From Gammaproteobacteria bacterium (GTDB lineage Bacteria > Pseudomonadota > Gammaproteobacteria > Pseudomonadales > Azotimanducaceae_A), in assembly GCA_012960755.1 (NCBI GenBank), contig DUAT01000059.1, positions 1 to 64,000 of the forward strand: DNA of 64,000 bases. Reading direction: 5' to 3'. The notes below the pieces were generated by a model. The model was not told the DNA's origin and searched no databases. It saw only the letters and a list, made by a program, of their open reading frames with translations. Below are positions 1-7,695 of the stretch, piece by piece (within the stretch, counting starts at the first letter, position 1; each line of letters opens with the position of its first letter). A program made the translations under genes and the position numbers.

Positions 1-2
1 AT

Positions 3-203
3 GTTCGCCTGGTTTCAGAATCACTGGCCAAAAGTGAAGAACTGGCAAGCAGCGTCAAGCTAAGAACAAAAACAACAACAGTGTGGATTCTCATTGCATC
101 TACTCCTGCGATGAATTTTCTGGTGATGAACAACCTAGTCTACACTTTGACGCCGTACCAGGATACCTGGCCATTTCGCGTAATTCCAAAAATGCCAGGT
201 TAG
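3..203 (+). CDS. C-terminal fragment of a membrane protein
   Basis: An open frame enters from the left edge and stops with TAG at 201-203, giving the last 66 residues of a protein. It shows a charged stretch with several Ser, Glu and Lys residues, then a hydrophobic segment (residues about 27-47 of the fragment) rich in Ile, Ala, Met and Leu that could be one transmembrane helix, then a short Pro- and Trp-containing tail. I do not recognise the family. Another frame offers a 20-residue ATG ORF at 1-63, which I consider less likely. The stop lies 60 bases before the likely ATG of rlmKL. Confidence 0.45.
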   Translation, partial: VRLVSESLAKSEELASSVKLRTKTTTVWILIASTPAMNFLVMNNLVYTLTPYQDTWPFRVIPKMPG

Positions 204-263
204 TTGTTACCGCCCGAAACACGCTATAGTAGTCACAACTCTATCCTCGATACCTGCTTCGTT

Positions 264-2462
264 ATGACATCACTGAAATTTTTTGCGACGGCGGCGAAAG
301 GCATAGAGACCCTGCTTGCAGAAGAACTCGATCAACTGGGGATGATCGATGTTAAGGAAACCCGTGCAGGTGTCTTCTTTTCAGGTGACATCGAACAAGC
401 CTATAGAGCCTGCCTGTGGTCACGATTAGCTAATCGTGTTTTGTTACCGATCGCCCGATTTGAATGTCCTTCAGACGATGCTCTATATGAACAGGTAAAA
501 AACATCGACTGGTCCGGGCATATGGCGGTCAATCAAACCCTCGCCGTAGACGCGAGTGTCTCTAATGCCTCTGCCGGGGGATTAAACCATAGTCAATATG
601 CGGCACTAAAAACCAAAGATGCCATCGTCGATTTTTTTCGGGACAGAACCGGCGCGCGGCCTTCCGTTGAAACTGAAAAACCGGATCTGCAGATCAATGT
701 TTATATCAACAATGATGAGGCACAGGTCAGTATCGACCTGTCCGGGAAAAGCCTGCATGAGAGGGGTTATCGCAATCGCGGTTCAGCAGCGCCATTGAAA
801 GAGAATCTTGCCGCGGCTATTTTGTTCCGCGCCAAATGGCAGGAGACCTGTCAGCAAGGTGGTGGGTTTGTGGACTTTATGTGTGGTTCAGGCACCTTGC
901 CCATTGAGGCAGCCATGATCGCATGCGATATTGCGCCGGGCCTGAACAGGGACTATTTTGGGTTGTTGGGCTGGGGACAGCATGATGAATCGGTTTGGCA
1001 AGGACTACGACGGGAAGCAGTTGTACGGTGTGAAGCAGGCATTGAAAAGGCACCCCTGATACTTGGCTTCGATCATCATCGTGGTACGCTGGAGAAGGCT
1101 CGCCAACACGCAAGGCAGGCCGGGCTTGCGTCGGTGGTAACGTTCGAGTACCAGGATGTCTTTTCCTTCCAGCCCGGAATACCAGAGGCTATTTTCGAGA
1201 AAACGGGATTGGTGGTCATTAATCCTCCCTATGGCAGGCGTCTGGGTCAGGATGATGATCTTGAGGCTTTGTATGGTGCCATCGGTCAGGTGTTGAAAGA
1301 AAACTTCAAAGGCTGGAAAGCATCGGTATTCACAGACGATCAGTCTAAGGGGAAGGCCATTGGCCTGCGTGCAAACAAAATTCATTCACTTTATAACGGT
1401 GCCCTGCCGTGTAAATTGCTGCACTTTAATGTCGATGAAACGAGTGTGCTGCAGAATTATCGTTTGCCGAGACTATTGGCTGCGGATGAACTTAGTGAAC
1501 AATCTTTTGGTTTCAGGAATCGACTTGGCAAGAATTTAAAACAATTCAAACGCTGGAGTAACAGAGAGAATATATCCTGTTACCGGGTTTATGATGCTGA
1601 CCTGCCGGATTATGCGGTTGCTATCGATGTCTATCAGGGTGAAGGACAATCTCAAAAGGTATGGGTCAATATCCAGGAATACGACGCGCCTAAAACCATC
1701 GACCCGAAAAAAGCAAAGTTGCGATTAAGGGAAGTGGTGACAATTGTGAAGGACGTCATGCAGCTTCAGGAATCCGAAATGTACCTGAAGCATCGGCGTC
1801 GACAACGCGGTGAATCCCAGTACGAGAAGCTGGCAAACAGGGATAATTTTCACGTGGTGCGAGAGGGTGCTTGTGAATTTCGGGTCAACTTCGAGGATCA
1901 CCTGGATACCGGGCTGTTTCTCGATCATCGACCCCTGCGATTAAAAATTGCAGCGCAGAGCCAGGGTAAATCGTTCCTTAACCTGTTTGGGTACACCGGC
2001 TCCTTTAGTGTCCATGCCGCCAAAGGCGGAGCCAGGCGAACTCTCACCATTGACATGTCAAACACATACCTGGACTGGGCACGGAGTAATATGGCGCTGA
2101 ATGGTCTCAGCGCTGAGTCCCATCGATTCCTGCAGGCAGACTGTCTCACCTGGTTGGAAAACCCCAGGGTGAATAAGACCTACGACATTATTTTTCTGGA
2201 TCCTCCCAGTTTTTCCAATTCGAAACGCATGAAGGATGTTTTTGAGGTCCAGAAAGATCACGGTAAAATCATTGATCAGGCGATGAAGCATCTAGCCAGT
2301 GATGGTGTGTTGTATTTTTCGAATAATTTAAGAGGGTTCAAGTTGCGCGGCAGTGAACTCGACAAATTCCAGGTTGAGGATATCACCGATGAAACGGTAC
2401 CGTTTGACTTCAAGCAGCGTAAACACGTTCATCAGTGCTGGGAAATACGACACCTGGCCTAG
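264..2462 (+). CDS. rlmL: Bifunctional 23S rRNA methyltransferase RlmK/RlmL
   Basis: Fused S-adenosylmethionine-dependent enzyme: in E. coli the N-terminal half (RlmL) makes m2G2445 and the C-terminal half (RlmK) makes m7G2069 in 23S rRNA. The 732-residue product is close to the 702 residues of the E. coli protein. A THUMP RNA-binding region occupies roughly residues 50-160; the RlmL catalytic motif NPPY is at 320-323 and the RlmK motif DPPS at 646-649, with a glycine-rich SAM motif (FGYTGSF) upstream of the latter. The open frame extends upstream to a TTG at 204, but the ATG at 264 begins the conserved sequence MTSLKFFATAAKG. It stands alone and converges on the PEP-mutase family gene 21 bases downstream. 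Confidence 0.95.
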   Translation: MTSLKFFATAAKGIETLLAEELDQLGMIDVKETRAGVFFSGDIEQAYRACLWSRLANRVLLPIARFECPSDDALYEQVKNIDWSGHMAVNQTLAVDASVSNASAGGLNHSQYAALKTKDAIVDFFRDRTGARPSVETEKPDLQINVYINNDEAQVSIDLSGKSLHERGYRNRGSAAPLKENLAAAILFRAKWQETCQQGGGFVDFMCGSGTLPIEAAMIACDIAPGLNRDYFGLLGWGQHDESVWQGLRREAVVRCEAGIEKAPLILGFDHHRGTLEKARQHARQAGLASVVTFEYQDVFSFQPGIPEAIFEKTGLVVINPPYGRRLGQDDDLEALYGAIGQVLKENFKGWKASVFTDDQSKGKAIGLRANKIHSLYNGALPCKLLHFNVDETSVLQNYRLPRLLAADELSEQSFGFRNRLGKNLKQFKRWSNRENISCYRVYDADLPDYAVAIDVYQGEGQSQKVWVNIQEYDAPKTIDPKKAKLRLREVVTIVKDVMQLQESEMYLKHRRRQRGESQYEKLANRDNFHVVREGACEFRVNFEDHLDTGLFLDHRPLRLKIAAQSQGKSFLNLFGYTGSFSVHAAKGGARRTLTIDMSNTYLDWARSNMALNGLSAESHRFLQADCLTWLENPRVNKTYDIIFLDPPSFSNSKRMKDVFEVQKDHGKIIDQAMKHLASDGVLYFSNNLRGFKLRGSELDKFQVEDITDETVPFDFKQRKHVHQCWEIRHLA

Positions 2463-2483
2463 CAGGCTGCTGAATTAAAAAGT

Positions 2484-3329
2484 CTACTGATCCTTTAGCA
2501 GCTTATTTACTTCGCCACCGGGCGCCATTGTACTCATCCAGTTGAATGTACCCTGGGCCAGCATTTCTTTCCCGGCGACCAACAGGGGATTGATTGCCGC
2601 CGAGTTTAAGGCGGCTCCAACGCTGATCCGTTGTGCCCCGGCTTCAGTAAATTGCTCCACAGTAGCCCCGCGAAAGAAAGGTGCCAGGACGTTAAATGGC
2701 CGGTCTAACTCTGATGTGACCATTCTCAACTGATCCAGTGAATTGATCCCCGGCGCATAAAGTACATTGGCTCCCGCTGCTTCAAATGCTTTCAGTCTGT
2801 TAATCGTATCGTCAATGTCATTAACACCCCTCAGCAGGTTTTCGGCGCGGGCAGTGAGCTGGAATGGTATATCCAGGTCATTGACCGCTTCTGCTGCCGC
2901 CTGTACCCGTTCAACGGCCAGATTGAAATCATACAAATGGTGAGAGTCGCGACTGAAGTCTTCAACGGAGCATCCTGCGGCACCGGTTGCCACTAACTTT
3001 AGCACGTTGCTGGCGACGTCGGCGGGCTGATCGGCGAATCCGTTTTCAAAATCTACGTTGATGGGGATGCGGGTTATTGCCGCCAGATCCGCACAATGGG
3101 CCAGCTTTTCTTCCAGCGTGACTTCACCATCGGTGCGTCCGAAAGTATAGGCGAGACCGGCGCTGGTGGTGGCCAACGCCTGAAATCCGAGGCCCTGGAG
3201 AATTCTTGCGGAACCGGCATCCCAGGGATTAGGAATCAGAAATGCGCCTGCTGCCTGGTGTAATTTTTCGAATTGCTGACACTTTTCACGCTGGGACGGT
3301 ATTTCTTGGGTTGCTTGCTGCTCGGTCAT
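2484..3329 (-). CDS. Isocitrate lyase/PEP mutase family enzyme
   Basis: A 281-residue TIM-barrel enzyme of the isocitrate lyase/phosphoenolpyruvate mutase superfamily, which makes or breaks C-C or P-C bonds next to a carboxylate, with Mg2+. Visible family signs are the N-terminal NPWDAGSARIL, the TTSAG segment after it, and DFENGFAD, the metal-binding acidic stretch. The isocitrate lyase catalytic KKCGH loop is absent, so it is not a true isocitrate lyase. Members of this short clade are often annotated as 2-methylisocitrate lyase-like or carboxyphosphonate mutase-like without proven substrate. I see no phosphonate genes next to it, so I leave the substrate open. The ATG at 3329 is the only good start. 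Confidence 0.85.
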   Translation of the reverse strand: MTEQQATQEIPSQREKCQQFEKLHQAAGAFLIPNPWDAGSARILQGLGFQALATTSAGLAYTFGRTDGEVTLEEKLAHCADLAAITRIPINVDFENGFADQPADVASNVLKLVATGAAGCSVEDFSRDSHHLYDFNLAVERVQAAAEAVNDLDIPFQLTARAENLLRGVNDIDDTINRLKAFEAAGANVLYAPGINSLDQLRMVTSELDRPFNVLAPFFRGATVEQFTEAGAQRISVGAALNSAAINPLLVAGKEMLAQGTFNWMSTMAPGGEVNKLLKDQ

Positions 3330-3434
3330 GGCGGGCTGTGTTCATCCTATTGAAAGCTGGAGGAATCATAATCAAGGTTCACAAGGTTAGCTACCTTGAT
3401 ACGGCACAACCAATACTGGAATCCGCTACGAGTA

Positions 3435-3535
3435 CGGTATGTCTTTATCTGGACTCGTACCGCACATCCGTGTGCACTTAAGTTTTGCATCCCTGACTAG
3501 GCGTCCCCGCAACACGTCCTGATAAAGACATACCG
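3435..3535. repeat. 15-bp perfect inverted repeat, 71-base spacer
   Basis: CGGTATGTCTTTATC at 3435-3449 is repeated as its exact reverse complement at 3521-3535. The pair lies in the 262-base gap upstream of the PEP-mutase family gene and downstream of the symporter's small partner, both on the minus strand. The spacer holds no ORF of note. It could be the ends of a small non-autonomous element, a pair of operators, or a long-loop hairpin in the leader of the minus-strand gene. Apart from this repeat I see nothing in 3330-3591. Confidence 0.6.
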
Positions 3536-3591
3536 CACTCTTCGCTCTCACCCGCTTGCGCCTGCCCAGCCGCACGGTCATGAAAACAAAG

Positions 3592-3789
3592 CTAACCAAA
3601 CGTAAAATAGATCAACAATTGAACTGCGATCAAACCACTGGCCCACCAGCGAATATCCCGCCAGCCGGCCTGGTCCGGTGCATCTGCGAGAATCTCCTTT
3701 TTTGGAATCAACCAGCTTGCTGCTCCCAACAGCAGAAAGAGTACGACGGTGAATACGGAGGCCCACCACTGGGGAAATTGCTCAGCCAT
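3592..3789 (-). CDS. Small two-helix membrane protein coupled to symporter
   Basis: A 65-residue protein with two hydrophobic segments, each preceded by a WWAS motif (residues about 8-28 and 48-65), joined by a polar loop containing KKE and DAPDQAGW. Its ATG lies inside the last codons of the symporter, with an 8-base overlap (ATGGCTGA), the classic arrangement for translational coupling. The open frame extends further upstream, but that part overlaps the symporter heavily and is implausible. I do not recognise the family by name; small accessory membrane proteins are common beside sodium:solute symporters, so a role in assembly or regulation of the transporter is an inference from context only. 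Confidence 0.7.
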   Translation of the reverse strand: MAEQFPQWWASVFTVVLFLLLGAASWLIPKKEILADAPDQAGWRDIRWWASGLIAVQLLIYFTFG

Positions 3790-5239
3790 CCGCTGTTCTC
3801 CATCGATACACCAGCGAAGCAATTTCCCCGACGGGTTTTGCGGTTGAATAACGGCTGACAATCAACAGACATAAAATGGCGTAGACAAATGTATTCGCGG
3901 CAACATAGAGCATGTTCAGATCACTCAACATGAGCAAAGCGGCGAGTGTAACGCCTGTGATAATTGTCGTTACACCTGCCGCTGGTGTGGTTGTGGTCGT
4001 AAAGGCACCCATAATCAACAGCGCAAGCATGGGTCCCTGGAAGAGTGAGAGCAGCGTCTGTATAAAGGAATATATGCCGCCAAAATCACCAATAAAAGGC
4101 GCAAACGTCATCCCGAGGATCAGCAGGATGAAGGTGATCCAGCGACCGATCGTCAGATCATGTTCCGGTTCCGGCTGTTTCATTAAAACGCCACGTATAT
4201 CTCGAGTAATCATCAATGCCGTTGAATTCAAGCTCGAATCCAGTGACGATTGCAGGGCAGCAATGATCGCTATAAACATTAATCCACTTAAGCCCGGGGG
4301 CAATACGTTTTTCACCACCCATGGCAGTGACATGTCGGGATACTCAATCTCCGCTTGCATCACCAGTGCCAGCATGCCGGGAAAAACAATCAGCAAGGGC
4401 ACGAATGTTTTGGCGAAAGCTGCGAACATCATCGCGGCACTGGCATCCCATTGAGTTCGGGCCGCGAGTGTACGTTGCAGAATCGCCTGGCCGCCGCACC
4501 AGTAGGCGGGGGACAATACCAATCCGAGACCAAGCACTACGCCGGGCCAGGGGAAGCTTTCGTGATCCGCAGGCAGATAGACTTTCAGGTGATCGGGATT
4601 TTGCGTCGAGAGCTTGTCTGCAAACTGACTGAGCCCGCCAACTTCATGAATACCCAGCCACATGATTGCCACACCACCGACAAACATAATCGACACCTGA
4701 AGTGCGTCGGTAAAAGCCACCGCTGCCAGTCCGCCAGAGATGCTATAAAGGCCGACAACAGTGCCGGTAACCAGGATACCCACCCATATGGGCCAGTCGA
4801 GGTAGGACTGCAGCGTTATGGCGATCGCCCACAGCGCAACAGCGATAGCAAACACCGAAAATATGCTGGCGATACTTGCCGCCATCAATCTCACCGTGCT
4901 GTTGTATCTCAGCCCCAGGTACTCAGGAATCGAATAGACACCAGCGCGCCAGTACAAGGGGATGAAAACAAATGATGCCAGGATCATGGCCGGAATCGCG
5001 CCGATCCATTCAAAGTTCGCCTGTGCGATCCCAACCTGGTAGGCGCCCCCGGAAGCACCGACGTAATCGTTAGCACCGATATTGGTGCCTATGATTGACA
5101 GGCCGATTACCCACCAGGTGAGGGATCTCCCAGCCAGAAAGAAGTCCCGGGCACTGTGTACCCGCCTGCTGATCAATAAACCCACAACGGTGATTGTTAC
5201 CAGGTAGACAATGATAATAGTGAGGTCGATTGGATTCAA
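3782..5239 (-). CDS. Sodium:solute symporter (SSS/SLC5 family)
   Basis: A 485-residue polytopic inner-membrane protein with about 13 hydrophobic segments. The N-terminus (Asp in the first helix, then the loop SARDFFLAGRSLTWW) and the following GTNIGANDYVGASG are typical of SSS-family Na+ or H+ symporters, as is YSIPEYLGLRYN about 100 residues in. Substrate cannot be told from sequence; sugars, sialic acid and nucleosides are all possible in this branch. The start is a TTG at 5239; an in-frame stop sits 18 bases upstream and no ATG or GTG is available before helix 1. I see no strong ribosome binding site, so expression is probably low. The downstream small membrane protein overlaps its stop. 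Confidence 0.88.
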   Translation of the reverse strand: MNPIDLTIIIVYLVTITVVGLLISRRVHSARDFFLAGRSLTWWVIGLSIIGTNIGANDYVGASGGAYQVGIAQANFEWIGAIPAMILASFVFIPLYWRAGVYSIPEYLGLRYNSTVRLMAASIASIFSVFAIAVALWAIAITLQSYLDWPIWVGILVTGTVVGLYSISGGLAAVAFTDALQVSIMFVGGVAIMWLGIHEVGGLSQFADKLSTQNPDHLKVYLPADHESFPWPGVVLGLGLVLSPAYWCGGQAILQRTLAARTQWDASAAMMFAAFAKTFVPLLIVFPGMLALVMQAEIEYPDMSLPWVVKNVLPPGLSGLMFIAIIAALQSSLDSSLNSTALMITRDIRGVLMKQPEPEHDLTIGRWITFILLILGMTFAPFIGDFGGIYSFIQTLLSLFQGPMLALLIMGAFTTTTTPAAGVTTIITGVTLAALLMLSDLNMLYVAANTFVYAILCLLIVSRYSTAKPVGEIASLVYRWRTADG

Positions 5240-5426
5240 AAGTGCGAAAACCGGTTAAGCCGAGGGGACATGGTACCATCGCTGGGATTGTTAACCTTGA
5301 TTTAACATTATTCGATCCCGTATTCCCAACGCCTCACATCTTTGTAGACTCAGGGTTGCTCGGCCAGGTGTATACGCGGTTCCAATACTGTCAGACCCTG
5401 GAAAGGACCGTTGGTATACTTAGCAC

Positions 5427-5454
5427 TTGCAATTCGCAACGATCGGCCTATGAT
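5427..5454 (+). promoter_or_regulatory. Candidate sigma-70 promoter for the ABC transporter leader
   Basis: TTGCAA (5427-5432), a 16-base spacer and TATGAT (5449-5454) match 4/6 and 5/6 positions of the sigma-70 consensus. A start near 5461 would give a leader of about 340 bases before the ATG at 5803, containing the small ORF and the hairpins below. This is seen by eye and not scored against background. Confidence 0.4.
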
Positions 5455-5484
5455 TCGCGCCACATTCGTTTAGTTTTTTTATAA

Positions 5485-5661
5485 ATGACAACCTACCAAC
5501 CCATCATTCAAGTATTCACCTGCGGACCTGATCTGGTTCCCACAGGATACGTGCGCCTGTCGTTTGTGGAACTCGCGTTGGTCAATGTCGGTTGCTTTTC
5601 AAAAGACATCATTTCAAAAGACAGAGTTTCAAATGACATCGGCGACACAGGAATAACCTGA
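5485..5661 (+). CDS. Possible 58-residue leader ORF
   Basis: ATG at 5485 to TGA at 5659-5661, encoding 58 residues. It begins about 24 bases after the predicted transcription start and ends 19 bases before the first hairpin of the attenuator-like region. Its C-terminal third contains three pentapeptide repeats (FSKDI, ISKDR, VSNDI) encoded by three 15-bp DNA repeats. There is no clear Shine-Dalgarno sequence and no run of one amino acid that would identify a sensed metabolite. It may be a translated leader, a tiny gene, or chance. Confidence 0.35.
   Translation: MTTYQPIIQVFTCGPDLVPTGYVRLSFVELALVNVGCFSKDIISKDRVSNDIGDTGIT
5597..5641 (+). repeat. Three tandem 15-bp repeats in the leader
   Basis: Units at 5597-5611, 5612-5626 and 5627-5641 share TTTCAAA(A/T)GACA at their start. 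Units 1 and 2 differ only in the last few bases; unit 3 has one A-to-T change and a different end. They sit in the putative leader ORF, upstream of the hairpins. They could be protein-binding sites with a 15-bp spacing or simply coding repeats. Confidence 0.7.
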
Positions 5662-5680
5662 CGAATATCTAAAAATTGAA

Positions 5681-5759
5681 TTCGGAAGGTTATTAAACAA
5701 GCCTTCCGGACAAGACTCAAAAACCCCGGAAGGCCGTAAAAGGTACCGGGGTTTTTTTT
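5681..5759 (+). promoter_or_regulatory. Attenuator-like set of three alternative hairpins ending in a terminator
   Basis: Four segments can pair in mutually exclusive ways. Segment 1 (5681-5690) pairs with segment 2 (5701-5710): 10 pairs including G-U. Segment 2 (5701-5709) also pairs perfectly over 9 bases with segment 3 (5726-5734). The 5719-5729 stretch, overlapping segment 3, pairs perfectly over 11 bases with segment 4 (5746-5756), and is followed by a T run to 5759, a textbook intrinsic terminator. 2:3 pairing therefore blocks the terminator and 1:2 pairing permits it. The structure ends 43 bases before the ABC transporter ATG. The terminator is clear; regulation by switching is an inference from the pairing geometry. 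Confidence 0.65.
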
Positions 5760-5802
5760 GTCCCAAAAAATACGAAACAAGAAAACGATAAAGGGGCTTG
5801 GC

Positions 5803-7695
5803 ATGTTTGACCTGGCAGTATTTGCAAACCCGGCAAGACTAAAACGGGAATTTCTGGCCACGACAGAGGTCGGTTACCAGGTAATGGGACCGGAACTCCA
5901 GTCGGAATACGATCACATCAAGGAAGAAAGCCCGGATATTCTGATGGGTGGCAACTTCTGGATGGACTTCATCAGAACCTACAAAAGTCACTTGAGCACG
6001 CTCCTGTGCGGCCGGGTGATGATGACCCTGCTTACCCTGGTGGCAGTACTCGCCAGTGCCTGGATTCTCGATGAGTCTAACACCTTAACAGCTTCGTTGG
6101 GGTTCCTGTTGTTTTACGCACTTGTGCAGATCGTACTCAAAGTCGTTAATGCATGGACTTCGCTGTACCAGAGTCAGTTGTTTGTCAACACGCGAACCTT
6201 TGTCACCCTGCGAGTAAATGTAAAATTACTGCGTATGGGCCTGTTGTCTTCGAGCGATTTTTCCACCGGGAATTTAAAGACTCTGATCTCGTCCGACATT
6301 TATCGAATTGGTGAATTATTTCATGCCGTCACCCGAAATGGGTTGCCCTGTTTGTTGGGCTTGATCCTGTTGGGTCCAGTGATTGTGTACAACATGGGAT
6401 GGTCGGGGGTGATTGCCATGGTGGTTGCATTCGGAGCCATGCCTCTGTCTTTCTGGCTGGGCAAATATGTGCATAAGAAGGAAGAACTGATCAAGAAGGA
6501 AGAGGACGATCTTTCTACAATTGTCGGGGAATGGGTCACCAACGTACGCCTGTTGAGATTCCTTGGTTGGGAAAGTCTGATGCGAACCCGGGTCGCGGGC
6601 CATGTCAGGCAACTGGTTGTGGAAGCAACAAAACAACATGGCGTTAACCTGATTAACTTCGGTATCAGTGTGAGCTGGTGGCTTTTTCCTATCATTGCCT
6701 TGATCTGGGCTAACCGTTTAATGGGAAGCCAACAGGATCTGGTCAAACTGTTTGCCAGTATCTGGATGCTGAATCACATCACACTCTATATCCGGTGGTT
6801 GCCCGATATTTTTATCAGCTACGCAGCAGCTTCAGCTTGCGTGAAAAGGCTCAACAATCTGTTCAGGCACAAAGATATTGTTGACGACCTGCTGCCCCTG
6901 ACGAAAGAAAATATTGCGTCCGCGAAACCGGTGAGATTGCACTTTCGTCAGGTTTCCTTTCAGTACGATACAGCGGACCTGCCGGTGTTGCGGAATCTTA
7001 ATTTCACTCTGGTGTTAAACCAGCATGTGAGTTTGATCGGTAATGTCGGTGCAGGCAAGTCAACACTGCTCAAACTGATTTGTGCTGAACTTAAACCCAC
7101 ATCAGGTTGCATAGAGGTTGAGTTTGATAACGGCGTCATCACCAACCTGTGGCATGAAAATGTTTATCACCGGTTAAGACAAGGCATTGGTTACATGCCA
7201 CAGGAAGCGTACCTGTCAAATACATCACTGGCTGTGAATGTATCACTCGATACCTTTCACACCGAGGAAGATGTCATGCGGGCAATCCGAATGGCCGAAC
7301 TTGAGGCTGATATTGGCCATTGGGCAGCGGGTACAGCTGAGGAAGTGGGTGAGACCGGCGTTAACTTGTCCGGCGGTCAGAAGCAGCGGGTCAATCTGGC
7401 CAGGGCGCTCTACTCCGGTCGACCGTTTCTGGTGCTTGATGACCCTTTAAGTGCGGTGGATGGCGATACAGAAGCAAACCTGATGCGCACTTTGCTGACA
7501 AGCCCGGGGGGGTTCCTGTTGTGCAGCCATCGCCTGACAGAACTCAAACAGACAGATCGATTACTGGTTCTGGAATCAGGAAAGATTATTGAGGATGGAG
7601 ATCCAGACCTGCTTCGTCGGGATAGAAATTCCGAGTTTAGCCGCCAGCTTCTTGCTGGAGAATTACTGCAAAGAGGAACAGCTGATGGAGCATAA
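5803..7695 (+). CDS. ABC exporter half-transporter, ABCC NBD1-like
   Basis: A 630-residue half-transporter: hydrophobic transmembrane domain (about residues 60-350) fused to an ATPase domain. Walker A is GNVGAGKST at 413-421, the signature LSGGQ at 522-526, and Walker B ends LVLDD at 543-547, with Asp where the catalytic Glu should be; the H-loop His is present (CSHRL). The GNVGAGKS, SGGQKQRV and DDPLSAVD combination is what NBD1 of eukaryotic ABCC/MRP proteins shows. The ATG at 5803 follows AAGGGG by 6 bases; the frame is open further back to a TTG inside the terminator T run, which I reject. It overlaps the next gene by 11 bases, and the two presumably form a heterodimer. Substrate unknown. 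Confidence 0.88.
   Translation: MFDLAVFANPARLKREFLATTEVGYQVMGPELQSEYDHIKEESPDILMGGNFWMDFIRTYKSHLSTLLCGRVMMTLLTLVAVLASAWILDESNTLTASLGFLLFYALVQIVLKVVNAWTSLYQSQLFVNTRTFVTLRVNVKLLRMGLLSSSDFSTGNLKTLISSDIYRIGELFHAVTRNGLPCLLGLILLGPVIVYNMGWSGVIAMVVAFGAMPLSFWLGKYVHKKEELIKKEEDDLSTIVGEWVTNVRLLRFLGWESLMRTRVAGHVRQLVVEATKQHGVNLINFGISVSWWLFPIIALIWANRLMGSQQDLVKLFASIWMLNHITLYIRWLPDIFISYAAASACVKRLNNLFRHKDIVDDLLPLTKENIASAKPVRLHFRQVSFQYDTADLPVLRNLNFTLVLNQHVSLIGNVGAGKSTLLKLICAELKPTSGCIEVEFDNGVITNLWHENVYHRLRQGIGYMPQEAYLSNTSLAVNVSLDTFHTEEDVMRAIRMAELEADIGHWAAGTAEEVGETGVNLSGGQKQRVNLARALYSGRPFLVLDDPLSAVDGDTEANLMRTLLTSPGGFLLCSHRLTELKQTDRLLVLESGKIIEDGDPDLLRRDRNSEFSRQLLAGELLQRGTADGA

Noticed and set aside
2484..3329. True isocitrate lyase
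   Set aside because: The protein is far shorter than AceA and lacks the KKCGH catalytic loop; only the wider superfamily assignment is safe.
4321..4975. Plus-strand ORFs of 100-206 codons opposite the symporter
   Set aside because: They lie fully antisense to a clear transporter gene and their translations have no hydrophobic or domain pattern.
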